Of a DNA stretch of 64,000 nucleotides, positions 1 to 12,073 are shown piece after piece. Positions within the stretch are counted from its first letter, which is position 1. Each line of letters begins with the position of its first letter. The translations under genes and the position numbers were made by a program. The notes beneath the pieces are model-generated. The model did no database searches. It was not told the DNA's origin and worked only from the letters and a program-made list of their open reading frames with translations. Source of the stretch: Struthidea cinerea (Eukaryota; Chordata; Aves; Passeriformes; Corcoracidae); contig VZTI01003148.1 in the NCBI GenBank assembly GCA_013397865.1, positions 1-64,000 on the forward strand. Direction: 5' to 3'.

Positions 1-11
1 AATAATAATAC

Positions 12-37
12 AACATATGCATAACAATGCATATGTT
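12..37. repeat. perfect inverted repeat, 11-bp arms, 4-base loop
   Basis: AACATATGCAT (12-22) is exactly complementary to ATGCATATGTT (27-37) with loop AACA. No gene is nearby in the window. It could be the stem of a small transposon end or a chance palindrome in AT-rich DNA. Confidence 0.8.
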
Positions 38-88
38 CCTGGTAGTGGTAACTAGAAATCAGCTAGAAGTGAAAATCTGATTTCAAGC

Positions 89-156
89 TGCCTGCACGTG
101 TGCAGGCATGGATATATATATATATATATATATGTATTAATATATGCATATATATG
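89..156. repeat. E-box palindrome followed by a TA microsatellite
   Basis: At 89-108 two 9-bp arms (TGCCTGCAC / GTGCAGGCA) flank GT, with CACGTG at the centre. A TA-dinucleotide run starts at 112 and continues, imperfect, to ~156. Non-coding, downstream flank of PDS5B. Confidence 0.75.
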
Positions 157-880
157 TCACAAATGTATGAGAAACTATTTTGAACCCACATCTAAAAAAT
201 TAAGAATAACCAATCTATTAATTTTGTATTTGTTATCTTCTAAACTATGCTAACACTCACCAGCAGTGATGCTAAATGGCAAGTGGAATAAAAATTGAAT
301 GCTATAATAGAGTGACCTAAATTTGTCAAGCCAGGCAAACTTGTCCTATTTCATGATTCCTACTTCAAAAGCTTTGCTGTTACAGGAATGGGGTCATGCA
401 ATAATTCAAGCTGAAAGGGACCTCAGAAGGTCTGTAGGTGAAAATCTAGTTCAAAGTAGGGTCAGGCATGAGGTGAGGCCAAGTTGCTCAGGGCTTTACA
501 CTGCTGGTTCTTGAAAATCTACAAGAGAGACTACTTTCTCCTTAGGCAACCTGATCCCATGCCTCACTGATCCCATTCTGGTCAGTTTGTCTTAATAAGC
601 TTCTCCTTGCATCCAGCCTTATACCCTGGTTCAGTGTCTGTCTCCCTTCCTCCCACCACGCATTGCTGTGTGGTGAAAAGCCTGGGCCCATCATCTCAAT
701 ACCCTCCCTGCCAGTATCAGCAGGCTGCTCTTACCTCTTCTTCTGAAGCTATGTTGAAAGCCCAGCTCTGCCAGCCTCCCCCACACAGAGCCTGTGCTCC
801 AGGCCTGACCGTCGTGGCAGCTCTCCACTGAACTCACAGGAATTTTTCAGGTTCTCAGGGTGCCAAACCTGAGCACAGAA
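157..880. other. unassigned flank sequence
   Basis: No gene, RNA or repeat family recognised. It becomes more C/T-rich after ~540, which may belong to the neighbouring LINE remnant. Confidence 0.5.
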
Positions 881-1340
881 CCTAGATGTGGTCTAATAAA
901 TACTGGGTAGAGAGGATGATCACCACCTACTCATCACCTGCTCGTTTCGCTCCTATTAATACATCCCACTGTTATGTGTTAAAACCAGCTCCCCCAGCTG
1001 ATTTTCAACAGATCTGCTGCCCAAACCAGTCAGTCCCCAGCCTTGCATCATGGCCAAGGGTTCTCCCTGTGCAGGGGCTGGATTTCCCGTGGGTGTTTAT
1101 TCAACTTCACGAGGTGGTCCCATTTCCCCAAGAATTCTCGGTGTCTCTGTATAACAGCATGCTGACTGCCCCCTTCCATGTTCTGGAACTTCATCTGGAA
1201 CTTCATAAGCGAGCACTCTGCCATCTCCTCCAGGTCACTGACAAAGACATTAAACACAGCACATCCCAGGACAGATCCCAGACAGTCATTACCAGCCTTG
1301 AGGCAGAGTACCCTTGAACCACTGCTGAGTCCACTCATCC
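880..1340 (-). mobile_element. CR1-type LINE remnant, reverse-transcriptase C-terminal part
   Basis: The minus-strand frame at ~1048-1338 reads GSVLGCAVFNVFVSDLEEMA and later IQRHREFLGKWDHLVKLNK. This follows the CR1 reverse-transcriptase pattern GSVLGPVLFNIFINDL...IQRDLDRLEKWA. The FADD catalytic segment between them is gone (SLMKFQMKF instead), so it is a dead fragment. The outer limits are approximate. Confidence 0.65.
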
Positions 1341-1990
1341 AACCACTGTTTCTACCTCTCCGGTTGACTGAGGGGTAGACCCTCCTAAGCCAAGAACTGG
1401 GCTATCTACAGGTGTAAGAGAAAAAAACCCCATGTTTTGGTATGAGCAGCCAGAATATTCACTCCCTGTCTCATCCAATTCAAATATTGCCTGGATTGAG
1501 ACACTTTATGGTTTACCACCTGGACCAGCCCAGGGTGGAATCTAGCTTGCAGCTTCTTCCCATCCCAGGAATCACATCTTCATCTCCCAGCTCCATCCAC
1601 CATTGCATATTTAAATCTCTGACCTGCAAAATAATTTTGATCCATGTCTGTTCTGTATCTCTAACTGCGTGTTCCTCCCTTGACCTCTTGCTCCACCTCA
1701 GCAGGAAATCATCTAACCCTGCATCCTGACTGGCCAAAGGGCTCCCTTGGACACAAGCTCACTAAGTTGAGAGAATTAAGTGATACCGCATTGCCAGAAT
1801 CTAAACCCATTACCCGTCTTCTTTCAGTAACGTGAATTTATACTGCTTCCCTTCAGCAGAGGAAGCGTTGTGTGACTTGGTCACCACGACTGACCATGCA
1901 GTGTTCAATGAAGTTACTCCTCCTTGCAGAGGACTGAAATACTTTTCATTTTTTACTCATAGAGACACTTTTTCAATAAGTCACCCAAAC
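1341..1990. other. unassigned flank sequence
   Basis: No gene or repeat family recognised. It could be part of the adjoining retroelement insertions. Confidence 0.4.
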
Positions 1991-2345
1991 ACTACTGTAG
2001 TGCTGTATTTCCCCACTCCTTTTCTTACTGTCTGCCCTTCCCCCATTGTCCTCCCTTCCCTGCCCCTACTCCTGGCCACTCCCTCAGGCTCTCCCTATTG
2101 GTTCCAGTACCCCAACTCCACCCATGTACCGCCCCTGCACCCTGAAACCAATAGTCCGTGTGCTCTCTCCGCCCCCCTCGTCCCCATATAAAACCCCAGG
2201 CTCCCCGACCATGGGGTCTCTCTGCCTTTGGGAACCAGCTTGTCATCATGTGAATAAAGTTCCGCTGAGGTCCCCATGCAGAGACCCTTCTTGCCTCCTT
2301 TATTGCCACCATGTTGTGGAGCCGACAGCTAGCCGGAGCAGGAGC
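1990..2345 (+). mobile_element. solo LTR-like element of an endogenous retrovirus
   Basis: A C-rich U3-like part has CCAAT boxes in both orientations (2097-2101 inverted, 2148-2152 direct) and a TATA box ATATAAAA (2186-2193). About 60 bases on is AATAAA (2253-2258) in an R/U5-like part. CCAAT, TATA and poly(A) signal in this order and spacing match a gammaretrovirus-type LTR. No gag, pol or env frame follows, so it is probably a solo LTR or fragment. The termini and target-site duplication were not resolved. It points away from PDS5B's end, on the opposite strand. Confidence 0.6.
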
Positions 2346-5300
2346 GCGGGGCTGTCCAGAAGGACTATGGGAAGCGGAGCAGCCGCTCTCCCAGAAGCAG
2401 CCCCGCAGCGCTCTCCAGGAAGGTTTGTGGCTTGCAAAAGCAACGCAGGAAACCACGCACCGCAACACACCACCAAAATCAAATTCACTGCATTACTTAA
2501 AATGGCCATGTGAATATTTTTTTTTTCTGTGATATTCTGATAGGGTTTGAAAAGTATATTTATTACCTTACTCCATTCCATCATTTTTCATTTATGAGTT
2601 TGCCTCTTGCAGAGCTCTGGCTCTCAGCCACAGAAGATCTGTGCAAACAGGTACATGGATCCAGTGATGGTGGGAGATGAACCTTCATTCTTGGGGGCTG
2701 TTTTTAATCACTGCTGTTCATCAGAGCCTTGTGGGCCCATGAACACCCAGAAAAGAGCAGAATGCACCTGCCGATGACAAAGCAGCCAGAACTTTATCTT
2801 AAGAAAAAGACTGACTGAAACTCCTAAACTTGATTTTCCTTATTTCTATTTGTGTCATTAGACACAACCAACACAAAGGAAGAATATAAAAGCGGACAGG
2901 AACACAGCAGAAACATCAAAAGAAACTGAAAGGTATAGAAGATACAGAAATCCCAAATAGATAACAGGGTATGTGCCAATTATTTTACTTTTTTAGCACA
3001 TCACACTTTTCTTCTGGGGACTTTTCCATAGCTATGTCAATGTTTTATTGAACTCAGATGCTGCCTGTTGTGTAGAGCAACAGTGAACTCCACTCTCCCA
3101 CGAGGACTTGAACTTCTCCCTGATTTGGTAGCTCTTCCCTTCATAGTCACTATTTCCACAGCAGTCTACACCATATGAAGAAAAGAACCATGGTTCAAAT
3201 AAGAAAAAACAATATCCTATGCTTAAGTCTTGAAACCTTGTTTTCAAACCTTTTTCAGCACATTAAAAATGTAAATGTGTAAGAGGAAAGATAAAGAGGC
3301 ACAACTCAACAGGCACTGGAGTTCTTACGAATAAACATTGCCACAGCTGTGCACAGAAGCCAAGACCATGGAACACCTGGGTTTTTCAGCACATACTCCC
3401 AACCTGACCTCTCTTACAAATGTACACATGACAAAACTGTTCCATTTCAGTTTCTACTCTGTAGAAAATTAAAATATCAGACGTTTCAGAAGACTAACAG
3501 CAGAAATAGCAGAAAGGAAGCAAATACACACATCTGTTACTTTAATAACAATGGTTCTTACATGGTTGTATCTCTCTCTGGCATGTGAGACTGAAGATTT
3601 CCCCTTGCCATACACAAAATTGTCATGTTCTGGACTCTCATTCCTCTCATACTCAGCATTTCAGCACCTCTCAGCTGCAGGAATGTATTAGCAGTAGATA
3701 CCACATGACAGAAAACCCAAGTAGAATGCTTGTGTCTCTCAAAGCTCACCCACTGTGTGTACACTAACTTACACTTTCTTCAAGTGAGTTGGCCTGCACT
3801 CCATGAAAATGTTACACCACCTGTAGTGCAGCTTGTAGTTTAGCAATAGTTGGCTACTGTCAGGCACAGAAGGTTCTCAAAAAAACCCACCAGGCTGTGT
3901 CACATCAGTGGGCCAGATGACCCCCATCAGACCTCATGATGGAATTTGTATGGTGAACTCCAGATTTGCAAGAGCATGGATGAGGCTGCACACAGGTTCA
4001 CAGGGGATAACCAGAATACAGCAGATCTTCAAGCACTGCTCCAGAAGTCACCTGAGTCCTGGTAGAACCCACTCTGAGCACTGACCTCCTAAAAGTATTT
4101 CCCAGAATGCCTGGACACAGACTACTATCCTGTTGTACAGTCACTGTCTAGAAATAGCAGTACAGCTACACAGAATGCCTGCAGGGGAACTGAACAGCTT
4201 AAGATGTCCAAAGGTCTGAATTTATGTGGTTGAAATCCAAAACAACAAAACATTGAAATGCCTTTTGATATCAAGACCATGACAGACACATTACACATAA
4301 AAGCAAAAGGCTCACAAGATTTAAAGATTTGAAGTAATTTCCTGGCAGAGATGAAACTCCCACTCCTTTTGAAATTAGCACAACAGAGGAATGGAAAAAT
4401 GTGGCTGAAAGACTACAGAAAAGGATGTGAGGTTTAATATCTCCTTATGTCTAGCAGAGGTAATGGCTATCAGGAATATCACACTTTATTAACAGGAACA
4501 TGGAATCCAGAGATTCAAACAGAGGATCCACCCTGAGAAGCCCTCCAGTTGCCTCAGTCATTCACCCCAGAAATTTTAACTGAGGAACACTTTGGCTATT
4601 TTTTGCCTTTATAACAAAATGGGACAACCCAGCTACTTCAACAACTATTTAGAAGCCCTTGTCAGTCTTGAATTTAAATAGGATGGTGGGTCCTAATCAG
4701 GGATGGCTACAGTACTAAGGACTTCTTTTTCTTGCATAAACAGAAAACAACACAAAATAAAACAGTGTTCCAAATTCAATATCAAATAGTAGCACAGAAA
4801 CTACGATGACAAAGTCACAAGTGAACATATTAATGAATTAAGTATGGATTTAAAGTGTTCTCATGTTACATCAAATATTTTACAAAAAGTAAATATGAGA
4901 GCACTAAAAGGCAGCAATTCTGTGTCATGGCCATCTCTCACTTCCATATTTTGTTTAAATGCAAGAGTTGAAAACAGGCAATGGATGCTGACCAGATTAT
5001 TACATAACAGCAATAAAAAGATAAAAAATAAAAGTAGCAGAACAGCTTAAGATGAAAACAAAATTAATTTTTAGATCCTTACAGAGATTAAATACTATCC
5101 CACGGCGAATTAGTGCAATATCCCATTACATACGTTTTAGTGTGACACCCAAGTACGTAATCATTAAATGTCGCTGACGTGACACATATTTCATGAGTAA
5201 CTTTTCCTGTTCTTTCCATGACTACAAAAAATGGTTTGGCAAAACCTGATCTTCCCTACTGCAATAGTCTTCATTTTCTTCCCTAATTCCAGGAGCAAGA

Positions 5301-5695
5301 AAGAGCGAATGGAAACTTCTGCCTAAATCTCTCCATATTATTCCTCCTTTTGACTTACAAAACAAAGTGTATTTGGGAACACATAGTTGGCTACTTATGT
5401 TTCAGGGGAGTCCTTACTTGCCATTTCACTGGATAATATAGACCAGATACTGGAAGACACCTTCATAATTTTAGAGACGTACTATAACCTATAACCTTGG
5501 AAGGAGTTTGGTTCACTAGATGTTGGGAAAATGAGGTATCAAAATGTAGCAGCGGTTCAACAACTGCTTTTCTTGTGAACTACCAAACCTGTCCACACCT
5601 TTTTCAATACATCCTGCAGTCCAAGGACTGCTTTTGCTCTACAGCTCAATGGCTGTGAAACAAGCAGCACGACAGCTGCATTTAGAAATGCAGAT
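2346..5695. other. intergenic flank, nothing recognised
   Basis: The first ~120 bases are GC-rich and may still belong to the LTR insertion. The rest is ordinary AT-rich sequence without a coding frame of note. Confidence 0.5.
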
Positions 5696-5699
5696 TATC

Positions 5700-5970
5700 T
5701 CGAGTTGGAAAGAAACCATAGGGATCATCAGGTCCAACTCCCTGCTCCTCACAGGACTACCTAAAAATGAGAGTGTCATCCAGACACTGCTGAACTGTCG
5801 GGCTTGTTGCTGTGAATGCTTCCCTGAGGAGGCCATTCACAGTGACTAAGCACCCTCTCAACAAAGAGCCCATGTCACAAACAGAAAGATTCAGAAACCT
5901 GGCTGGCTGGGGCCTGCTGAAAGAACTGAAAAGCACCAATGACTGGGCACAGGACTCACACTGTCCCGTA
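5700..5970 (-). mobile_element. CR1 LINE 3' end
   Basis: The plus strand reads GAGTTGGAAAGAAACCATAG then GATCATCAGGTCCAACTCCC, the reverse complement of the CR1 3' terminus, followed by CR1-like 3' UTR sequence. The 3' end is at ~5700; the 5' truncation point is approximate. Confidence 0.8.
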
Positions 5971-8900
5971 GAAGAGGCTATCCGTATGTGAAGGACGGGG
6001 AGAATCATCCCAGGCTCCAAAGTAAGTATACTGAAATTAGTAAGGAAGACCAGATAATCAGAGTTTCACAAAATGCTGCTAGGAAAAAGAGGTCACATTG
6101 AAAGATTTAATGAGAGGCACTGTAGGAAACATCATTCCAGTGGTTAAATGCTGCTAACTGCAATGCGGACCTGTGCAGGCTGCTGCTATTAGGCAGCTTT
6201 GAAAGCTCTTGTTTCCCGATGGCTTATGCCTTGACCTCTTTTGCCCCAGTTTTAGTGTCACATAAATGAATGCTGCCCTACTTCCTACCTATGGAAGTTA
6301 GAATCCTCTTTTGCCAAACTATTCCAAATTCCTTACTAATGACATTTGCCCTCAGCAGTAGCCATCGCCCTCTTTCCACAAACACTCCGGGCATCATTCT
6401 CAATTCAATGCATGTTCTTACACATTTTCCTCCAAATCAAAGAAAGCAACATATCCTTAGTTCTCCTCTCTTAAATAAATAATAATGATATCATCATCAC
6501 CAACTTAGTTTTCCCCATCTTAGCTTTCATCTTGAGTAGAACACTCCTATCACAGGGCATCTGGTATCAAGAAACTGCATTCCTACCTCATTTATCTGCT
6601 GATTCCCTACTCTTTACTCATCTCTCCAGCACCTTTCAAATCAATATCACATCTCTAATACCCCACTTTTCACCCAACCACACGCCTGAGCACACTGTTG
6701 TTTTTTCGTCACCTAAACCATACAGATTATAGCAGAAGATAAATAAAACTGTAATTTTTTCTCTCCCTTCTCCAGTTATTCATCTTTTGAAATGGTTATT
6801 GAAGGATAAGAGTAAATGCCTTTTGGGGAAAACACAGAGGCAGTTTCTTTCACAAAGAAACTTTCTTTCACGGCCTTTCAGTGCATTGCAGGTTATAGAC
6901 TCCACAAAAATGGTGATGCACATCACAAGCATGTTAGATGTTACTGAATCTATAGGTATAGCTACAAAAAATACCTAACAAAAGCCAAGCCCCAAAAACT
7001 TCTCTTCTTAAAATGAACACCTTATCATTTTATTAAATAAGGATTAAAAACACTTCTCTTCTTGAAAATATCTTCAGTTTACAAGAATTTAATTTTGCTG
7101 AATAGAAATATACTACAAGGAACACAGGAACCTGAAAAATTTAAGATATATCTACCAAAAAAGCCAGCTGTTCCAAACCAGACTATTTCAAGGTGCGGTG
7201 ATCAAGAAGAAAGCTGTTTTACATTATCAGCTTGTCTTCCAAACATAGTAAAGAAAAAGCTTTTTAAGGTAAGACTGTTTCATTGTAACACAATCTTTTA
7301 TATTGTAACACCGACTGAAGTTACCACTATTAATATTGCTACTAAGTTCACGTTTTCTTACACTGCATACTATAACTTGTGCAATTGTCTTCTACCTATA
7401 GAAAATTAATGAAAAACAACAGTACTGAAACAGCATTACAGAATATTATCTGAAGCCATCAGCTCACTCAATCTGTTCAGAACCACTAACAAATTTGTGA
7501 CCTGCATTTTTTTTAAAATAACAAAATTACTTCCAAGTAAGCAGGGACAGTGTTCAGTAATACTGCTTTGATTTACAAAATACTGCATTACTTTGTGTCT
7601 ACATACGTGAGGTAGGATACAAGCACGGGAAACACAGCTAGCCAAATCAAACGCCTTATGTTATCCATCCTTCAAAGCACCTGCATGTTAAAATACTTCC
7701 AACATACTACATGAGTACTGAAATATTTATTTGCAGGGGTAGAAATCTGTATTTAGAGGCTTTCTTCCTTCTTACATAGATATGGTGCTGCTATTGCAAA
7801 AGAATATACAGTATACATCTTTATTACAGAAATGAAAGAGCTACTAAAAACCACATCATGACTGTTGTGAGGCACTGAAAAAAATGCAAGCATGAAACCT
7901 TTTCATTACTGTACACGCTGTACAAGACCATGTCTATCCTGCCCACACAAATACAATGGCACCTGGGGACCACTATGAAGAGATCGGCTCTTGTAGACAG
8001 CAGAATTTGAAGAACTTTAAAGCAAATTGGGTGGAGGTTTTTTTCTGTATTTCTATGCCAGTTGCCAACATTCAGCTTCTTTCTTTTCCATGATCACCAA
8101 AATAGCAGAAGCTGTACTGTACGCAATGAAGAGGGCATCCTAAGGATGCTGGGCAAACCTACTGACACATCAGGAAGCTTGCTAGTATGTGGAATAGAAG
8201 TCACTTCAGTCAGCGCTAGGATATTGCACCTAAATTAGTAAACAACTTTGTAAAGGCAACATCCAACAAAGATGCAAAAACTGGAATGGCAATCTGTGAG
8301 CACAGCAGGAAAAAAGAATGCATTCAGATTCTTCTGCTCCTCCTGATGGATGGCTGGTCTTGGTCAAGTGAATTCTATCATTTTGGTCATTACAGAACCA
8401 TCAGAGTAGCAGGAAGACCATCTAGAACTCACCTTAGTCATGTGTGTTTGTAGACATGCGGCCTTGATCAAACAGTGGCATACCGGAATGTGTCTCTTTA
8501 AAAATGTATTTGTAAAATATGTCCTGCACCTACTTGGATGAAGTAAAGATGTATCAATCTCTACACTATATATATTTAAACACAGGTAAGTTGGTAAAAT
8601 TATTCCATCCACAAACGCAGAATTTTGTTTATTGCTGGTATCGTGTTTTAAGATCCTTGTATACTCTGTGTGCACAACTGTGAGGATATTCAAATAATGT
8701 TCTTGGGTTTGTACTTGTATTTTGCACAGGATGAATTCATTAAAGAATTAACCCCACAGAGGGATAGGGATAAGTATGAATGACAAGTAAACTTGCAGGA
8801 TCCAAAACTTACTGTGTGCATTCACAAAAGCAGACTTAGACAATCTGTCAAAACCTACAAAGGCAAAGAAAAGCAGCAAGAAAACTGCACACACACATCT

Positions 8901-9419
8901 CAGGTTTGGTGGTGCCTTTTCTAAAGTATCAGATGACAAATGCTATGCCAGAATAATGTATTTAGTATTCAAGTCTTAAGTTTTTTGCAAGTTACTCACA
9001 AACTGAGCAATTCATTTTTGGTGAAAATGTCTTTAATATTAGTATCTTTTTGTAAACTAACGTTTTTGTTCACAGAGATCGAAATGTCAAAACAGCAAGT
9101 GTCAAAATATTTGAAAAAGGGTTCAATTTTGCTAGGAAATAAAGTCAATTGGCAGAGTCAAGTATAGTTAATACAGGATTCTAATTATCTGAGGTGGAAC
9201 AGGTAGAGTCACATTAGAACTTTCAAGCACTTTCATGTTTCCTTCTATTAGTAGTTTAGCTGGCTCTAAATATTCATTATCTCAGTTGGTGACAAGTAAA
9301 AAACCACCAGCTTCTGGAATCAGTGAATTATTTTTAAATAAGTAACAAGATTACAGTCCCTGTTTGGATTTTGCACATGAACTACAGATCACTGAAAGTT
9401 TCCTGTTGCACTGCAGCAA
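5971..9419. other. intergenic flank, nothing recognised
   Basis: AT-rich sequence without coding potential or a known repeat that I can name. An AATAAA on the minus strand at 7819-7824 could serve as a more distal PDS5B poly(A) signal, but nothing else supports that. Confidence 0.45.
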
Positions 9420-9441
9420 GAAAAGGAAATGTAACAAAAGC

Positions 9442-9447
9442 TTTATT
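9442..9447 (-). promoter_or_regulatory. candidate distal polyadenylation signal of PDS5B
   Basis: TTTATT on the plus strand is AATAAA on the gene strand. It is followed downstream by a T-rich stretch, as expected near a cleavage site. Chosen as distal because the resulting UTR length is typical; not proven. Confidence 0.4.
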
Positions 9448-11776
9448 TGCTGCAAAGTACAGCAAGATACTTCGGTAATCTCACAAAAATGTCATACTGG
9501 AACTTGTTACAGTGAGTTCAATTTGATCTTTTAATGTAATACAGTACATTTTTATAAACTTAACATTATCATTGCAGAAGAGCATGCTAACTGAATGTTA
9601 GCAATTTATCTTTTATACATAATTATAATCTACTGTAGCTACTGTATGCAGATCTCAAAATGTTAGTACATAAAATATTCATTTTCTTTATATGAGATGA
9701 GAATGAACTTAGAAGAGGTTTGAATAGAAGAATGAAATATTTGCTGTGCCTATTTCTCAAGAAATAATGAATTACACATTATTACCCAAGAAATCAACAT
9801 TTAAATTGCAAAACTATAGTTTAAATTTACAATAAACATTATGATCAGTAATGGTGCATCAATATTCCATGAAGTTTAACCTAACCATGTTTATGCACAT
9901 AAAGCCTCAAGAGTCTGCAGCAGTTTCAGCATTAATTTTTCATATTTTTGTATAAAATTGACTTAAAGGTACATCTTCCATAAATGTTTTCAGTGCAATT
10001 CTGTCAAAGAGGAAAATATAAAGCTAGCTTTCAATCATTTTATACCATAAAAAACCCTCAACAACTTGCATTTGCACTGCTGAAGCATAAGTAAGCCAGT
10101 GCTGTTGTGCCAACTATTTCAAAGTCAATTCACATCAACCATAATTGCCTTTCTAGGCAGCATTTTCCCCCGTATCTATAGGTATAAATGTTGAAAAGCT
10201 GAATACTGGAAGAGGGGGAAAGTTAAGATGAGGCAGAGTAATGTAATTGTTTATAATACTTTTTCCTAGTGGTACCAAAAAAAATGTATAATGAAAAAAT
10301 TCTAAGGGTTGCTTGCTTTCTTAGCAACCTTATAGCATGGAAATTGGTAAATCTGTGTTTTAGTATTGTCCTTTCCTATAATCTTTACAGGCAACCTTGC
10401 AACAATAACTTATTTATTGATAGATTGTATGAAAATGCTCCATTATTCAATGAAATAAAATTTTCTTAGGTTAGAAATTGATTTTTCATCTGTTGTCAAC
10501 TGTAGGGAACCAGAGGGAGAACAGCACCTGAAATTATGATGTGTGCTTGGCTAAGCAGAGTATAGTAAGTGATATTTTGGTTTAAAGACAGTTTGGAAAC
10601 TGTTAAACTGCATACAGGATACTGCTCTATTTTGTTTCTTTTGCAGATTATAACTAAAAAAAAAAAAACAACCAACAAAAAACCCAACACAAACCAACTT
10701 CTCTGTTGTAGCACAAAATAAAAATGGAGCTTCATTCAAATCTTGAATACTTCGACTGTAATAATTGACAGCTGGTTATTCAACAAAACTTAGCTCTTCA
10801 TACCAAAAAAATTTGGCTCAAAAAACAAAAACAAAACAGAAAGGGACAATAAACTCTCAATAAAAAGATCTCTCAAGAGGCAACCTACCATATACTACTG
10901 CTAGATACGAGTTTCAAAAAAAACATTACATCCCATTTTCAGCACATTTTTCATAAACATGCAACTTCACTATAAAATACAAAACACTTGGCTCTCAAGA
11001 ACAGCTTTATAAAGACACACTGCATCAATAAAATTTCTCTTTGTGATTAACTTTACATTGTAATAAGAACTGTATTTTCACTAATGTTTATATATCAGAT
11101 TTCATATTATAATGTAGTAATAATTTGCTCTTTGTGAACATCATGTTCAGAAGGAAATATCTATACACATTAACATACTAGACTATTAAAAACTCAGTTA
11201 CAGAATTTTATTGATACAGTAGATTAATAAAAACTGATAGGGGAAGATAAAATGGGTAGGGTATTCAGTACATTATTTAATAACACACTTTTAAAATTAA
11301 AATATTTTAAATCCTTTTTGAATTTTCAATGCCACTTCAAGTCCAGAAAAGTCTGGCATCAATACTGAGGTGTAAAACAAAACTTCTTTCCCAATTTACA
11401 TCTCTTGTATTATTCTATCCAATATTGTTCAACTGTAAAAGAAATTTAGCACCTCTGATGGTAAGTAGGTGCCTGAAGGTAAACACTAGGTTATATTCAT
11501 GAAGGAAACAAAGACATTTTTTTTCTTCTTCTTCTCCTCAACAAATAGTGGCAAAAGAAAGTGGCACTATTTGTTCAACTGACTTGTTTTTCACAGTTAA
11601 ATGTCAACAAGAGTACAAATACAAACACTGGCAGATATTGCTTGAGATCAATTTTCAACAAACTCTGTTCTTTTTTTAAATCAATCGATCCAATAAACAG
11701 TGGGGTACTGTCAGTTTAAAGCCGCAGATAAAAGCTATACAAGCACTTTATAAGTCAGAAACATTAAAAAAAGAAC

Positions 11777-11784
11777 TATTTACA
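11777..11784 (-). promoter_or_regulatory. Pumilio-type element TGTAAATA in PDS5B 3' UTR
   Basis: The plus strand reads TATTTACA, i.e. TGTAAATA on the mRNA strand, matching the UGUANAUA recognition sequence of Pumilio proteins. It lies about 255 bases after the stop codon. One 8-mer match is weak evidence of function. Confidence 0.35.
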
Positions 11785-12037
11785 GTTTTCTTCTTTAGTT
11801 CATATGTCTACAAAGCCAGCGCACATTACACTTCACAAAAATCCACAGTTAATGATATCAACATGTGTGTGGCTAAAGCTTGTGACCTAGGGACTGCAAA
11901 TGCAGGGGCAGTAAAACAGGTTTTGTCTTTTCTTCAGCAACCCCATTTGTGCACTAACAGCTTCATTCAGTCTCAAGCTTTATATTAAAAGCATTCTTCA
12001 AAGCTTTCACCTGGAAGGCTGGTAACTACATGCTCAC

Positions 12038-12073
12038 TCATCGTCTTTCCCTTTTGGAAGTTCTGCGACGGAC
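12038..12073 (-). CDS. PDS5B: PDS5B terminal coding exon part with stop codon
   Basis: 36 coding bp: VRRRTSKRERR then TGA (12038-12040). Human ends VRRRSAKRERR, as recalled, so the basic C-terminus is conserved and fixes the gene's end. Acceptor CAAATAG. The exon continues into the 3' UTR. Confidence 0.97.
   Translation of the reverse strand, partial: VRRRTSKRERR

Larger units (their letters stand above)
9420..12037 (-). other. PDS5B: probable 3' UTR of PDS5B
   Basis: AT-rich sequence directly after the stop codon with no CR1 fragment and no coding frame. On the gene strand AATAAA occurs at 11207-11212, 10413-10418 and 9442-9447. The last (AAATAAAGC, followed by T-rich sequence) would give a UTR of about 2.6 kb, close to the length usual for PDS5B mRNAs. 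A Pumilio-type TGTAAATA lies at 11777-11784. The distal end is inferred and could be nearer (alternative polyadenylation) or further (AATAAA also at 7819-7824). Confidence 0.55.

Noticed and set aside
1442..2513. Several overlapping plus- and minus-strand frames around the LTR
   Set aside because: Pyrimidine-rich sequence lacks stops by composition; the predicted peptides match no gag, pol or env motif.
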